Positions 28,171-37,642 are shown, numbered from the stretch's first letter. The stretch: DNA of 64,000 bases from Roseicyclus sediminis (GCF_025515305.1 NZ_JAOPHT010000002.1:62001-126000); one strand, 5' to 3'. Numbers and translations: made by a program. The notes: a model not told the origin generated them from the sequence alone.

Positions 28171-30666
28171 TCAATCCGCGCCGCGCACCGGGATCGTTGC
28201 GTCGGGGCTCGGGTGGAAGACCCGCTGGATCAGGTAGACCGCCACCGCCGCGCCGATGCCGACAAGGTCGGTCACGAGGCCGCCCTCGATCATGAAGAGC
28301 GCCGCGAGGACGAGGCCGACCCTGAGGAACCAGGCCGCGCGCCCGCCGATGAACCAGCCCTGCACGCCGGCCGAGAGCAGGAACACCCCGAAGGTCGCCG
28401 TGATGCCTGCGCGGATGACCTCGAACCACGTTCCGTCCATCAGGATCGCCGAGTTGTAGAAGAACATGAAGGGCACGATGAAGGCCGCGATGCCGATCTT
28501 GAAGGAGGCGACCGAGGTCTCCATCGGGTTCGCGCCGGAGATGCCGGCGGCGGCATAGCTGGCCAGCGCCACGGGCGGCGTGATGGCCGAGACGACAGCG
28601 AAGTAGAAGACGAAGAAATGCGCCGTGAGTTGCGGGATGCCGAGCTGGACGAGGCCCGGCGCGACGACCGAGGCCGCGACCGCGTAGGCCGCCGTCGTGG
28701 GCATGCCCATGCCGAGCAGGATCGCGATGCACATGGCGAAGAACAGCGCCAGGAGCTGCGAGACGCCCGCGAGATCGAGCAGCACGTTGGAAAAGCGCGC
28801 CCCGACGCCTGTCAGGCTGATGACGCCCACGATGATGCCGGCGCAGGCGCAGACGGCGATGATCTGGATCGACATGACGCCGGCCAGTTCGAGGGCGCGC
28901 AGCATGCCCTTGATGCCGAGCCCGGTCTCCGTTCCGCCTGCGAACTCGCGCAGGGAGATATAGGCGAAGGTCACCACGACGACGAGCGATGCGATCAGCG
29001 ACAGCGTGGTGATGGAGGCGGGCGCGGCCGCCCCGGGTTCGCTTGCGGGCGACAGGATGTAGAGCAGGAACAGCCCGACCGACAGCGCCGCGATCGTCAG
29101 CACCAAGAGCCGCTGCAATGTCCATTGCCCGCCGGCGTAGAGCGAGAAGTGCTCGGGGCGGGCCCAGCTGACGACGACCGCGGCGACGGTGGCCAATGTC
29201 CCGGCGCGGATCACCGAATAGCCCATGAAGAGGGCGGCGATCAGGATCACGATCGGCAGGAACAGGAAGACCTTGCGCGCCATCTCGCGCACCTTGGGCA
29301 GTTCGTCCTCGCGCATGCCGCGCATGCCGAGCTTGGCGGCCTCGAAGTCGACCATGAAGTAGATCGAGGCGAAGTAGAGGATCGCGGGGATGATCGCGGC
29401 GATGGCGATCTCCTGGTAGGGGATGCCGGTGATCTCGGCCATGATGAAGGCGCCCGCGCCCATGATCGGCGGCATGATCTGTCCGCCCGTCGAGGCGGCG
29501 GCCTCGATCGCGCCGGCGGTCCGCTTGTGGTAGCCGACCTTCTTCATCAGCGGGATGGTGAGCGAGCCGGTGGCGACCACGTTGCCGGCGGAGGTGCCGT
29601 TGATCATGCCCATCAGGCCCGAGGCGAAGATCGCGACCTTGGCAGGGCCGCCGCGGGCGCGCCCGGCTGCGGCGAAGGCGAAGTTCACGAAGTAGTCGCC
29701 GACCTTCGAGGCCTGCAGGAATGCCGCGAAGATGATGAAGAGGATGATGTAGGTGGAGGAGACCGCCGTCGTCGGCCCGAGGATGCCCGCATCGGTGTAG
29801 ACGAAGCCGAAGAAGCGCTGCCAGGTGAAGGGCTGCTGCACCGCGAGGATGCCGGGCAGGAGATGCGCGGTGAAGGTGTAGACGAGGAAGATGCCGGTGA
29901 TGATGACGAGCGCGAGGCCCGCGACCCGGCGCGTCAGCTCGAGGATCATGGCGGAGCCCGCGGTCGCTGCGAAGGCCACGCCGATCGGAACGAAGGGCGT
30001 GCCGACGGAGTTCCGCGCCGCGGTGCCGTAGATCGGGATGAGGTAGAGCGCCACGACGATCCCGCAGAGCGTGAGGACGGCGTCCGATGCGGTGAAGCGT
30101 TCACGCCCCCGCCGCTCGAACCAGCCGGTGACGATGGCGCCGAAGGTGGCCAGAAGGAGCGGCAGGCCGAACCAGCGCACCTCGGTCTGGTAGATCTCGG
30201 TCCCCGGGAAGGCGGCCCAGGTGGTGAGCCCGCCCATCTCCGGCATCTCGCCCGATGCGATCATGTTGGCGAAACCGATCGCCGTGGCGCCGGCCACCAG
30301 CGCGGGGATCGCCAGAAGCGCCGCGATCAGCGTGACAATCTTCGTGTCCGGGCGAACGGGCCCGTTCTCGGAGAAGGTATGGGCCGAGAACAGCAGGAAG
30401 CCGAGCCCGAGCGCGCCCGCGATATGCAGGATGCGGAAGTTCCACGTCTCCATCGGCAGGGAGGGCAGGAACGGGATGTCGACGCCCGTCCAGTCCGAGA
30501 TCGACACGCCGTTCAGCGCGATCATGTGGAAGGCCGCATAGACCGTGGCGATGAGCGCGACGACAAGCTGCGCACGTCCCGTGAAGAGGCGGCGGTTCCC
30601 CTCGATGGGTTCCTCGTCGACGCCCTCGGCAAGGACCTGTTCGCTGGCGGTGGTTTCTGTCGTCAT
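28171..30666 (-). CDS. TRAP transporter permease, fused 4TM/12TM (DctQM type)
   Basis: The membrane part of a sodium-driven TRAP importer, 831 residues with about 18-19 hydrophobic segments. The DctQ-like small subunit and DctM-like large subunit are fused, as is typical for TAXI-type TRAP systems. Family marks are GLMGMINGTSAGNVVATGSLTIPLMKKVGY, GGQIMPPIMGAGAFIMAEITGIPY, GMGMPTTAAYAVAA and FFVFYFAVVSAITPPVALASYAAAGI. The start at 30666 is chosen because homology and charge pattern begin there and GGGGGA precedes it; the frame is open further to 30864. The binding protein gene lies just upstream, separated by a hairpin. Confidence 0.94.
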   Translation of the reverse strand: MTTETTASEQVLAEGVDEEPIEGNRRLFTGRAQLVVALIATVYAAFHMIALNGVSISDWTGVDIPFLPSLPMETWNFRILHIAGALGLGFLLFSAHTFSENGPVRPDTKIVTLIAALLAIPALVAGATAIGFANMIASGEMPEMGGLTTWAAFPGTEIYQTEVRWFGLPLLLATFGAIVTGWFERRGRERFTASDAVLTLCGIVVALYLIPIYGTAARNSVGTPFVPIGVAFAATAGSAMILELTRRVAGLALVIITGIFLVYTFTAHLLPGILAVQQPFTWQRFFGFVYTDAGILGPTTAVSSTYIILFIIFAAFLQASKVGDYFVNFAFAAAGRARGGPAKVAIFASGLMGMINGTSAGNVVATGSLTIPLMKKVGYHKRTAGAIEAAASTGGQIMPPIMGAGAFIMAEITGIPYQEIAIAAIIPAILYFASIYFMVDFEAAKLGMRGMREDELPKVREMARKVFLFLPIVILIAALFMGYSVIRAGTLATVAAVVVSWARPEHFSLYAGGQWTLQRLLVLTIAALSVGLFLLYILSPASEPGAAAPASITTLSLIASLVVVVTFAYISLREFAGGTETGLGIKGMLRALELAGVMSIQIIAVCACAGIIVGVISLTGVGARFSNVLLDLAGVSQLLALFFAMCIAILLGMGMPTTAAYAVAASVVAPGLVQLGIPQLTAHFFVFYFAVVSAITPPVALASYAAAGISGANPMETSVASFKIGIAAFIVPFMFFYNSAILMDGTWFEVIRAGITATFGVFLLSAGVQGWFIGGRAAWFLRVGLVLAALFMIEGGLVTDLVGIGAAVAVYLIQRVFHPSPDATIPVRGAD

Positions 30667-30711
30667 GATCCGTCCCCCGGGGCGCCGGCGCGCGCTCTCG
30701 TTCGTTGTGCG

Positions 30712-30747
30712 GGTCGCGCCCCTCGGGTGGGCGCGACCTCGTTTTTT
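30712..30747. other. Intercistronic hairpin between TAXI binding protein and permease genes
   Basis: GGTCGCGCC (30712-30720) pairs with GGCGCGACC (30730-30738) around a nine-base loop. On the minus strand it would sit between the binding-protein and permease cistrons and could lower permease expression relative to binding protein. Oddly, the T6 tract (30742-30747) follows on the plus strand, so as an intrinsic terminator it points the other way. Confidence 0.6.
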
Positions 30748-30782
30748 CTTTGGTGTGCGGAGCCCCTGGGGCCCCGCCGGGA

Positions 30783-31778
30783 TCACATGGCCGAGTGGAT
30801 CATGTCGTCGGGGATATCGGCCCCGGCGTTTTCCTCGAACCAGCGTGCCGCACCGGGGTGCCACATCATGACGCCGTTCTTGTCCCAGTGCTCGGCCAGC
30901 GTCTCGCGGGCGGCGGCGTGGATGCCGACCATGCGCTCGTTGTCGGACATGACCGTGTCAACGACGGCGTAGACGAAGCTCTCGGGCAGGTCGCAGTTGG
31001 CGATGGCGAAGTTCCACATCGCCACCGAGCGCGCGGGCGCCTCGAGCGTGGTGTAGGTATCGGCCGCGATGTTGTAGGCCGAAACCGGGAACGCCGCCAT
31101 GATCTGGGCCTGCTCTTCCTCGGTGAACTCGATGATGTTCACGTCGGTCTGCACCTCGAGCTGCGACACGGCCGGAACCGGCACGCCCGCGGCGAAGGCG
31201 ATCACGTCCAGGACGCCGTCCTGCAGCTGCGTGCCGAGGTCGGCCCAGCCGCCGTTGCGGCGCTCGAATTCGACGCCGAGCGCTTCCATCATGCGCGGGA
31301 AGTAGGTGTCCGAGGTCGAGCCCGCGGGGCCGAAGCCGATGCGTGCGCCTGCGGGGATGTCGGAGATCTGCGTGATGCCCGTGGAAGACAGCGCCGTCAC
31401 CGAGAAGGGCGTCTGGTACATCGGGAACATGGCGCAGGCGTTGGTCATCTGCAGGCCGGGCGCGATCGGGTTGGTGCCGGCGAGCGATTCCGCGGCCGGG
31501 CCCATGGTGGTCATGCCGAACTGTGCCTCGCCGGTATGGACGAGCGCCATGTTCTGCATCGGTCCGCCGGTAACCTCGGCGCCGCCGGACAGGCCCAGTT
31601 CCTCGGCCACGAGGTTGGCCCAGCCCGAGCCGTAGACGAAGAAGGTGCCGCCCTGCGAGGCGGTGCCGACGGTGAAGCTTTCGGGCCAGCCTTCGCGGTC
31701 GGCATGGGCGTCGGCGAAGACGGCGGTGGCGGTCAGCGCGGTCGTGGCCGCGAGTGCGGCGATACGGGTCAGTTTCAT
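30783..31778 (-). CDS. TAXI family TRAP substrate-binding protein
   Basis: The periplasmic solute receptor of the TRAP system, 331 residues. A cleavable signal peptide runs from 1 to about 22 (KLTRIAALAATTALTATAVFA). The mature start FTVGTASQGGTFFVYGSGWANLV is the conserved TAXI N-terminal block, and GARIGFGPAGSTSDTYFPRMME and GWADLGTQLQDGVLDVIAFAAG are further family segments. Ligands known for TAXI proteins include glutamate and other small carboxylates; the ligand here is undetermined. The ATG at 31778 has GAGGGAAAG upstream. It is the first gene of a two-gene operon with the fused permease. Confidence 0.93.
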   Translation of the reverse strand: MKLTRIAALAATTALTATAVFADAHADREGWPESFTVGTASQGGTFFVYGSGWANLVAEELGLSGGAEVTGGPMQNMALVHTGEAQFGMTTMGPAAESLAGTNPIAPGLQMTNACAMFPMYQTPFSVTALSSTGITQISDIPAGARIGFGPAGSTSDTYFPRMMEALGVEFERRNGGWADLGTQLQDGVLDVIAFAAGVPVPAVSQLEVQTDVNIIEFTEEEQAQIMAAFPVSAYNIAADTYTTLEAPARSVAMWNFAIANCDLPESFVYAVVDTVMSDNERMVGIHAAARETLAEHWDKNGVMMWHPGAARWFEENAGADIPDDMIHSAM

Positions 31779-32112
31779 CGGGTGTCTTTCCCTCCAGGTC
31801 GGTGTTCGCACCGTCGGGACATGGAAATGCGCGGGACGGGGCACGCCGCGTGCGGCGTCCGGACCGTCTCGTCTCCTCCCTGCCGTCCTTCCGGCGTTGA
31901 TGCGGGCCGGGCTCCCTCCCGGTCCGTCGCGGTGCGGGATGGACCGATCCGCCCAGCCATGCAACCGCTGCAGACCCGGTTTGCGCTAACGTCAGCGGTT
32001 TTCAGGGGGCGAGGGGTCGATATCGACCCAAACGCGCGTCGGCTGTGTTACCGACAGGTGACATTGCGCGGGATCGGGGCCGCGCCGCGGCCGTGCCGGC
32101 CCATCCGGCGTT
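31779..32112. promoter_or_regulatory. Control region before the TAXI-TRAP operon
   Basis: These 334 bp hold no gene. They contain a perfect 16-bp palindrome GGGTCGATATCGACCC at 32014-32029 and an 8-bp inverted repeat AACCGCTG (31963-31970) / CAGCGGTT (31993-32000). Both are plausible binding sites for the neighbouring response regulator. I could not find a convincing -24/-12 sigma-54 promoter (TGGC-N8-TGC) on the minus strand, although the regulator belongs to the NtrC class. Confidence 0.5.
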
Positions 32113-33477
32113 TCAGTCCGGACGGAAATCCTGCCGGTCGAGACCGTGTTTCTGCATCTTCTCGTAGAGCGCCTTGCGGCTCAGGCCGAGCGCTTCGTAG
32201 GTCGCCTTGACGCTGCCGCCCTGCGCGGCGAGCGCGGCCGCGATCAGCGCCTTCTCGTGGGCCGCGACACGTTCGGCGAGGCTTTCGCCCGGGCCGGCCT
32301 GGCCGGGCCCGCCTTCGAGGCCGAGGGCATAGCGCTCGGCGGCGTTGCGCAACTCCCGCACATGTCCCGGCCAGTCGCGCGCGGCCAGCGCCGCCAGCAC
32401 GGCGCCCGGCACCTGGGGCGTGTCGCGTCCCGCCCGCGCCACCGCATCGGCGAGAAACCCCATGAAGAGCGCCGGGATGTCCTCGCGCCGCGCGTCGAGA
32501 CCGGGCACCCGGAGCGTCACCACGTTCAGCCTGTAGAGCAGGTCGGCGCGGAACTCGCCTGCGGCGGCGGCGGCCTCGAGGTCGCGCTTGGAGGCGGCGA
32601 CGAAGCGCACGTCGAGCGGCATCGCCTCGTTCGAGCCGAGCCGCGTGATCTGCCGGTCCTGGATGGCGTGCAGAAGCTTGGCCTGAAGCGGCATCGGCAG
32701 GCTGTCGATCTCGTCGAGAAAGACCGTGCCGCCGCGGGCATGCTCGAATTTGCCATAACGCGCCCGCGTCGCGCCGGGAAACGCGCCGCTTTCGTGGCCG
32801 AACAGCTCGCTTTCGATCAGCCCCTCGGGAAGTGCGGCGCAATTGACCTGCACGAAGGGCATGCCGGCCCGCCTGCTGGCCTCGTGAAGCGCGCGGGCGA
32901 CCTGTTCCTTGCCGGTGCCCGTCGCGCCCTCGATCAGGACGTCGGCATCGGTGCCGGCCACGGCCCGCAACCGCTCGCGAAGGGACCGCATGGCGCCGCT
33001 CTGGCCGCTCAGGCGGGCCGCGATCGGGTCGGGCAGGGCGCCGCCCGCCGCCGCCACGCTCCGCAATGCGCGGTTTTCCAGCGTCAACCGCCGCTTGTCG
33101 AGCGCGCGCGCCACGCTCTCGGTCAGGCGGGCCGGGGCATATGGTTTTTCGAGAAAGTCATAGGCGCCCTCGCGCATCGACTGCACCGCAAGCTCCACGT
33201 CGCCGTGGCCCGTCACGAGGATTACCGGCAGGTCGGGATCGCGCGTCAGGCTTTCCCGCATCAGGCTCAGCCCGTCCATCCCCGGCATGCGGATATCGGT
33301 GACGAGGATGCCCGGAAACCCGCGCGAGAGATGCGCGAGCGCGGCCTCCGCCCGGTCGCAGAGGATCACGTCCAGATCGGCCAGTTGCAGCGTCTGCGCC
33401 GCGGCATGGCGCAGGTGGCCCTCGTCGTCGACGAAAAGGACGGGCCCCGGCGGCATCCCGATGACCGGACCGCTCAT
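32113..33477 (-). CDS. NtrC-family response regulator, DctD-like
   Basis: A 454-residue transcription activator. Receiver domain: acidic VDDEG near 17, phospho-acceptor Asp61 in VTDIRMPG, Lys111. AAA+ domain: Walker A GATGTGKE (184-191), the sigma-54 contact loop at 231-236, and Walker B LDEID (Asp255, Glu256). The C-terminus carries a Fis-type helix-turn-helix (VKATYEALGLSRKALYEKMQKHGL). The sigma-54 loop reads GAFPGA instead of GAFTGA, changing the threonine that normally contacts sigma-54. Its ATG overlaps the kinase stop as ATGA. Proximity suggests it controls the adjacent TRAP operon. Confidence 0.92.
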   Translation of the reverse strand: MSGPVIGMPPGPVLFVDDEGHLRHAAAQTLQLADLDVILCDRAEAALAHLSRGFPGILVTDIRMPGMDGLSLMRESLTRDPDLPVILVTGHGDVELAVQSMREGAYDFLEKPYAPARLTESVARALDKRRLTLENRALRSVAAAGGALPDPIAARLSGQSGAMRSLRERLRAVAGTDADVLIEGATGTGKEQVARALHEASRRAGMPFVQVNCAALPEGLIESELFGHESGAFPGATRARYGKFEHARGGTVFLDEIDSLPMPLQAKLLHAIQDRQITRLGSNEAMPLDVRFVAASKRDLEAAAAAGEFRADLLYRLNVVTLRVPGLDARREDIPALFMGFLADAVARAGRDTPQVPGAVLAALAARDWPGHVRELRNAAERYALGLEGGPGQAGPGESLAERVAAHEKALIAAALAAQGGSVKATYEALGLSRKALYEKMQKHGLDRQDFRPD

Positions 33478-35378
33478 TCCGCCGCCATCCCGCCTTGCGT
33501 CTCTGCGGGCGCCGCGCTCCGCCTCAGCGTCACCGAGAAGACGGCGCCGCCCTCGGGGTGGTTGAGAACCGACAGGCGCCCGTCGAAATCGCGCACGATG
33601 TTGTAGGAGATCGAAAGCCCCAAGCCGAGGCCCTGTCCCGGCTCCTTTGTGGTGAAGAACGGGTCGAAGGCCTGCGCGAGCGCGTCCTTCGACAGGCCCG
33701 GACCGTGGTCGCGGACATCGAGCCGGCAGGTGCCATCCTCCGGCCCGCCCTCGGAAATCAGCGCCATCTCGATCCGCGGCACGTCGTTGTCCGCCATCGC
33801 ATCGAGCGCGTTGCTGAGGAGGTTCACGATGACCTGCTGCAGGCGTACGCGCCCCCCGAGGACCCAGGTCTCGGGGTCCGGCGCGAGGTGGCGAACCTCC
33901 GCGCCCGCCTTGGACAACCGCGGCTGCATCAGTTCCAGCGCGTCGGCGATCACCGCGCCCAGCGGCACGGGGCCGGTCTTGTCCTGCGGGCGGCGCGCGA
34001 AGTTCCTCAGGTGCCGGGAGATCGTCGCCATCCGGTCGGCCATGGCCGAAATGCGCCCGACATTCTCGCGCGCCTCGGCCGCCCGCCCCCGGTCGAGGAA
34101 GGTCGCGGCATTGTCGGCGTAGGACTTCACCGCGGCGAGCGGCTGGTTGAATTCGTGACTGAGCGCGGCCGACATCTGTCCAAGTGCCGCGAGCTTGCCG
34201 GCCTGCACCAGTTCGGCCTGGGTTCGGCGCAGACGCTCCTCCGCCGCGCGGCGCTCTTCCACCTCGCCACGCAGGCGCGCGTTGGCCTCGTCGAGGTCGC
34301 GCGTGCGGTCGCGCACCCGGGCCTCCAGTTCGGCCTGCTGGCTGTGCTGCCGCGCGAGCCGTTCCATCAGTTGCGCGCGCCGTTGCACCACCACCGCCGC
34401 GATCAGGCCGCTGACGACAATCAGAAGCAGGACGAGGCCGAGCACCGTCCAGGCCTGGGCTATGGCCGGCGCCGTCGGCGTCAGGATCGACACCCGCCAG
34501 CCCGGCGCGGCGATCAGCGCGGTCTGGAACACGAAGTCCTCGGCGCCCCCCTCGGCGTCCGTGACGGTCATCCGCTCCATGTCCGGGCCGAGAGGCGTCC
34601 GGCGCGCCTGAAGCGGTTGCAGCGCGTCGAGCGGGTATTGCCGCGTCGCCGCGATCGCCTCGATCGCGGGTTCGGGCACGGGGCCGAGCGTCCGGAAGTG
34701 CCAGTCCGGACGATCGGACAGGAAGATCACGTTGCTCGTATCGGTGACGATGATCGTGCTTTCGGAGTTGGCCCAGGTCTCCTCGTACCCGTCGAGCGTG
34801 ATCTTCACGGCAACGACGCCGAGCCGCTCGGTCTCGGCGATGACCGGGGCGGCGAAGAAATAGCCGCGCTGGTTCGACGTCGTGCCGAGGGCGTGGAAAC
34901 GGCCGACGCCCTCGGACAGCGCCTCGGTGAAATAGGGGCGGAACGCGAAGTTGCGCCCGAGAAAGGACGCCTCCGAGCGATAGTTCGAGGTCGCCACGGT
35001 CCGCCCCTCGAGGTCCATGACGTAGATGTCCGACACGTCGAGCGACAACGCGCTCTGGCGCAGAAGTTCGTTGGTGAACGGCACCAGGCCGGCGTTCTCG
35101 GGCTCGCGCAGGAGCTGGACGAGGATCGGGCGTTCCGCGATCAGGGCGGGCAGCGCCTCGGTCCGCTCCAGCGCGCCGCGCAGCACCTCGGTGGCGAGCC
35201 TGAGCGTGGCCCGGTCGGACGCGCCCGCGCGCTCCAGGTAATGCGCCTCGATTCGGGGCAGCGCCGCGAAGGCGAGAAGAACCGCGGCCGCCAGCACGGC
35301 CAGAAGCCCGCGCAAGGCGCGCCGCGGGCGTGCGGCGGACGGGTCGGGCAGGGGGGCGGTGGCGGTGCGGTCGATCAT
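33474..35378 (-). CDS. DctB-like sensor histidine kinase
   Basis: A membrane sensor of 634 residues. Two transmembrane helices (about 23-43 and 318-340) bound a periplasmic double-Cache sensing domain, with YVMDLEGRTVATSNY and NFAFRPYFTEAL typical of DctB. A coiled coil follows, then the dimerisation motif LSHEFNQPLAAVKSYADNA with phospho-acceptor His408, and an ATPase with NLLSNALDAM, DHGPGL and GLGLGLSISYNIV. DctB-type sensors detect C4-dicarboxylates or similar acids. The ATG at 35378 begins just before the first helix. It overlaps the regulator by four bases and is divergent from the secreted repeat protein gene. Confidence 0.93.
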   Translation of the reverse strand: MIDRTATAPLPDPSAARPRRALRGLLAVLAAAVLLAFAALPRIEAHYLERAGASDRATLRLATEVLRGALERTEALPALIAERPILVQLLREPENAGLVPFTNELLRQSALSLDVSDIYVMDLEGRTVATSNYRSEASFLGRNFAFRPYFTEALSEGVGRFHALGTTSNQRGYFFAAPVIAETERLGVVAVKITLDGYEETWANSESTIIVTDTSNVIFLSDRPDWHFRTLGPVPEPAIEAIAATRQYPLDALQPLQARRTPLGPDMERMTVTDAEGGAEDFVFQTALIAAPGWRVSILTPTAPAIAQAWTVLGLVLLLIVVSGLIAAVVVQRRAQLMERLARQHSQQAELEARVRDRTRDLDEANARLRGEVEERRAAEERLRRTQAELVQAGKLAALGQMSAALSHEFNQPLAAVKSYADNAATFLDRGRAAEARENVGRISAMADRMATISRHLRNFARRPQDKTGPVPLGAVIADALELMQPRLSKAGAEVRHLAPDPETWVLGGRVRLQQVIVNLLSNALDAMADNDVPRIEMALISEGGPEDGTCRLDVRDHGPGLSKDALAQAFDPFFTTKEPGQGLGLGLSISYNIVRDFDGRLSVLNHPEGGAVFSVTLRRSAAPAETQGGMAAE

Positions 35379-35525
35379 GGCCGCCCGAGTATGGCCCTGT
35401 CGGCAAGGGCTTACCAGCCTGCGCGCGCGCGATGCCAGAGCTTTCGCTGGCGCGGCGGTGCGCAGCCGGTCTATCGTCGGCCCGGGCCGCGGCGAGAGCG
35501 CGGCGTCCGAACCGGAGGAGTCGCG

Positions 35526-36797
35526 ATGAAAGCCCAGTCCACCGCATTGAGCCTTGCCGCGCTCTGCCTGCTTGCCCATCCCGCGCTGGCCCAGGCGCCC
35601 GAGTGTGGCGGGATCGGTGCCGGGGGGGCATGGATCGGCGGGACGCCCGAGGCATCGGACCCTGCCATGGCGGCCGATGCCCTGACGCTCGGCGGGGTCT
35701 CCGTGCCGCTGGGCGCCCCCGCAGTGGCGCTGTTCACGCTGTCCGCGCCCATGCCCCTCAGGCTCGAGGCGGCCTCGGCGAACGGGGACCCGGTTCTGGA
35801 ACTCTACGACGCGTCGGGCGCGCTGATCGTCACCGATGACGATTCCGGAGGCGGCCTCGACTCGCGCGCCGAGACCGAGCTGGCTCCGGGTGGCTATTGC
35901 CTTGCCGTGCGCGGCTTCGGGGGCTCGACGCTTGCCGCCGATATCCGGGTGGGCCGTCTGGAGCACGAGCCGCTGACGGTCGGACTTGCCGGCGGCTTCT
36001 TCGAACCCGGTGGCGGGCTGACCGGCCCCGAATTCGTCGGCATCCAGCCCTGCACCGCCGATACGCCGGCTGTCGCCCTGACGCAGGGTCCGATCGAGGC
36101 CGCGCTCGATCTGGGCGGGGCGCAGGCGACGGGGACCGTGACAGACACGCCCTATTACAGGTTCACCCTCGCCACCCCGCAAAGCCTGTCCCTGCGCGCC
36201 CATAACGAGGCCGCGGACCCCTACATCTACCTCTTCGACGGATCGGGTGCGCTTCTTGCGGAGAACGACGATTACGCCAGCCTCAACTCCCGCATCGACA
36301 TGACCGACCCGCCGTTGCAGCCCGGCACCTATTGCGTGGGCATGCGCGCGCTTTCCGATCCCGACCTTCCGGTGACGCTCCAGGTTCTGCGGTTCGATGC
36401 GGCGGCGGCCGAGGCGGAACTGATCGCATCGGGCGAGGCCGCGCCGCCGCTCGACGGCTCCTGGCCGGTCACCGCGATGGGGCTCCTGCCGCCGGTCTCG
36501 GTGCGCGACCTGCAGGTGCAGGGCACCCAGGCGGTTTGGCTGTCCTTCGAGGTGGGCGCGCCCACGCTTCTGGTGATCGACGCGGTGGAGGTGCGGGACT
36601 CGGACCCCGTCATCATCCTTTACGACGCGGGCGGCCAGGAGATCGCCTACAACGATGACAGCAACGGGACGCTGAACAGCCAGATCCTGACACGGCTCGA
36701 TGTCGGCATCTATCTTCTGGCCGTGCGGCAATACTCCGATGGCTACATGGGCACGATCCGCCTGTCGGCCGAGCGTTTCGTGCGCGCGCCGCAGTAG
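35526..36797 (+). CDS. Secreted protein with three PPC-like repeats
   Basis: A predicted periplasmic or exported protein of 423 residues, function unknown. Residues 1-22 form a signal peptide ending ALA. Three repeats share the pattern DP-x-(I/L)-x-L(Y/F)D-x-(S/G)G-x-x-(I/L)-x-x-x-DD followed by LxSR/Q and a G-x-Y-x-(L/V)-x-(V/M)-R strand. They start at about residues 88, 231 and 360. This resembles bacterial pre-peptidase C-terminal (PPC) beta domains, also called DVUA0089-like. The first two repeats carry a YC pair (GYCLAVR, TYCVGMR) that could form disulfides. GGAGGAG lies five bases before the ATG. It ends three bases from tpiA, tail to tail. Confidence 0.8.
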   Translation: MKAQSTALSLAALCLLAHPALAQAPECGGIGAGGAWIGGTPEASDPAMAADALTLGGVSVPLGAPAVALFTLSAPMPLRLEAASANGDPVLELYDASGALIVTDDDSGGGLDSRAETELAPGGYCLAVRGFGGSTLAADIRVGRLEHEPLTVGLAGGFFEPGGGLTGPEFVGIQPCTADTPAVALTQGPIEAALDLGGAQATGTVTDTPYYRFTLATPQSLSLRAHNEAADPYIYLFDGSGALLAENDDYASLNSRIDMTDPPLQPGTYCVGMRALSDPDLPVTLQVLRFDAAAAEAELIASGEAAPPLDGSWPVTAMGLLPPVSVRDLQVQGTQAVWLSFEVGAPTLLVIDAVEVRDSDPVIILYDAGGQEIAYNDDSNGTLNSQILTRLDVGIYLLAVRQYSDGYMGTIRLSAERFVRAPQ

Positions 36798-36800
36798 CGC

Positions 36801-37550
36801 TCAGGCTTCGTCGAGCGCGGCGATGATCGCGCCGAAATCGGTGGCCTTCAGCGAGGCGCCGCCCACAAGCGCGCCGTCGACGTTCGACACCGCGAAGATC
36901 TCGGTCGCGTTGCCGGGCTTGACCGACCCGCCATAAAGGATGCGCACGGACCGTCCCACGCCCGCGCCGAAGCGCGCCTCCAGCCGCGCGCGGATGAAAT
37001 CGTGCACCTCGCCGATCTGGTCCGTGGTGGGCGTGCGGCCCGTGCCGATGGCCCAGACCGGTTCGTAGGCGATCACGAGGTTGTCGCCGGTGACGAGGTC
37101 GGGCACCGAGCCCGCAAGCTGGCCCGAGATGATGTCGAGCGTGTTCGAGGCGTCGCGCTGTGCCTCGGTCTCGCCGACGCAGACGATGACCCGAAGTCCC
37201 GCCGCAAGGGCCGCGCGGGCCTGCGCGCGGACGTCGTCATCGCCCTCGCCATGGTCGGCGCGCCGCTCGGAATGTCCAACGATGACGTAGGACGCGCCCG
37301 CGTCGGCCAGCATCGCAGCCGAAAGATCGCCGGTATGGGCACCGCTTTCGGCCGGGTGACAGCATTGCGCACCAACCTTGACCGGGCCGCCGGCCGCACG
37401 CGCGGCCATGAGCGAGATCAGCGTCGCCGGCGGGCAGATCAGCACCTCGGACCGTGGCGCGGGGTGAGCGGCGGCAAGCGCGTCGATCTCCGCCAGGTCG
37501 GCGGCGAGGCCGTTCATCTTCCAGTTGCCCGCAGCCAGTTTCACGCGCAT
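36801..37550 (-). CDS. tpiA: Triosephosphate isomerase
   Basis: Interconverts dihydroxyacetone phosphate and glyceraldehyde 3-phosphate in central carbon metabolism. The 249-residue protein has the active-site Lys11 in GNWKMN, the catalytic His in VIVGHSERR, the catalytic Glu in [12 protein letters not shown], and the phosphate loop [12 protein letters not shown]. Length is standard. The ATG at 37550 has AGGAAC upstream; the longer open frame to 37598 is not conserved. The gene is divergent from the DUF59 gene with a 169-bp spacer and convergent with the repeat-protein gene. Confidence 0.97.
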   Translation of the reverse strand: MRVKLAAGNWKMNGLAADLAEIDALAAAHPAPRSEVLICPPATLISLMAARAAGGPVKVGAQCCHPAESGAHTGDLSAAMLADAGASYVIVGHSERRADHGEGDDDVRAQARAALAAGLRVIVCVGETEAQRDASNTLDIISGQLAGSVPDLVTGDNLVIAYEPVWAIGTGRTPTTDQIGEVHDFIRARLEARFGAGVGRSVRILYGGSVKPGNATEIFAVSNVDGALVGGASLKATDFGAIIAALDEA

Positions 37551-37642
37551 CGGCCCGTTCCTTTCCGTGTGGGAGGGGTGCGGCCCCGTGGATGGCAAGA
37601 TAGGCCCCCGGGGTCAAGCCGGGCGTCCCGGACCGGCGGGTC

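Noticed and set aside
31779-32112. Sigma-54 promoter before the TAXI receptor
   Set aside because: A TTGCAT at 31959-31964 on the minus strand resembles a -12 element, but the spacing to any GG of a -24 element is wrong.
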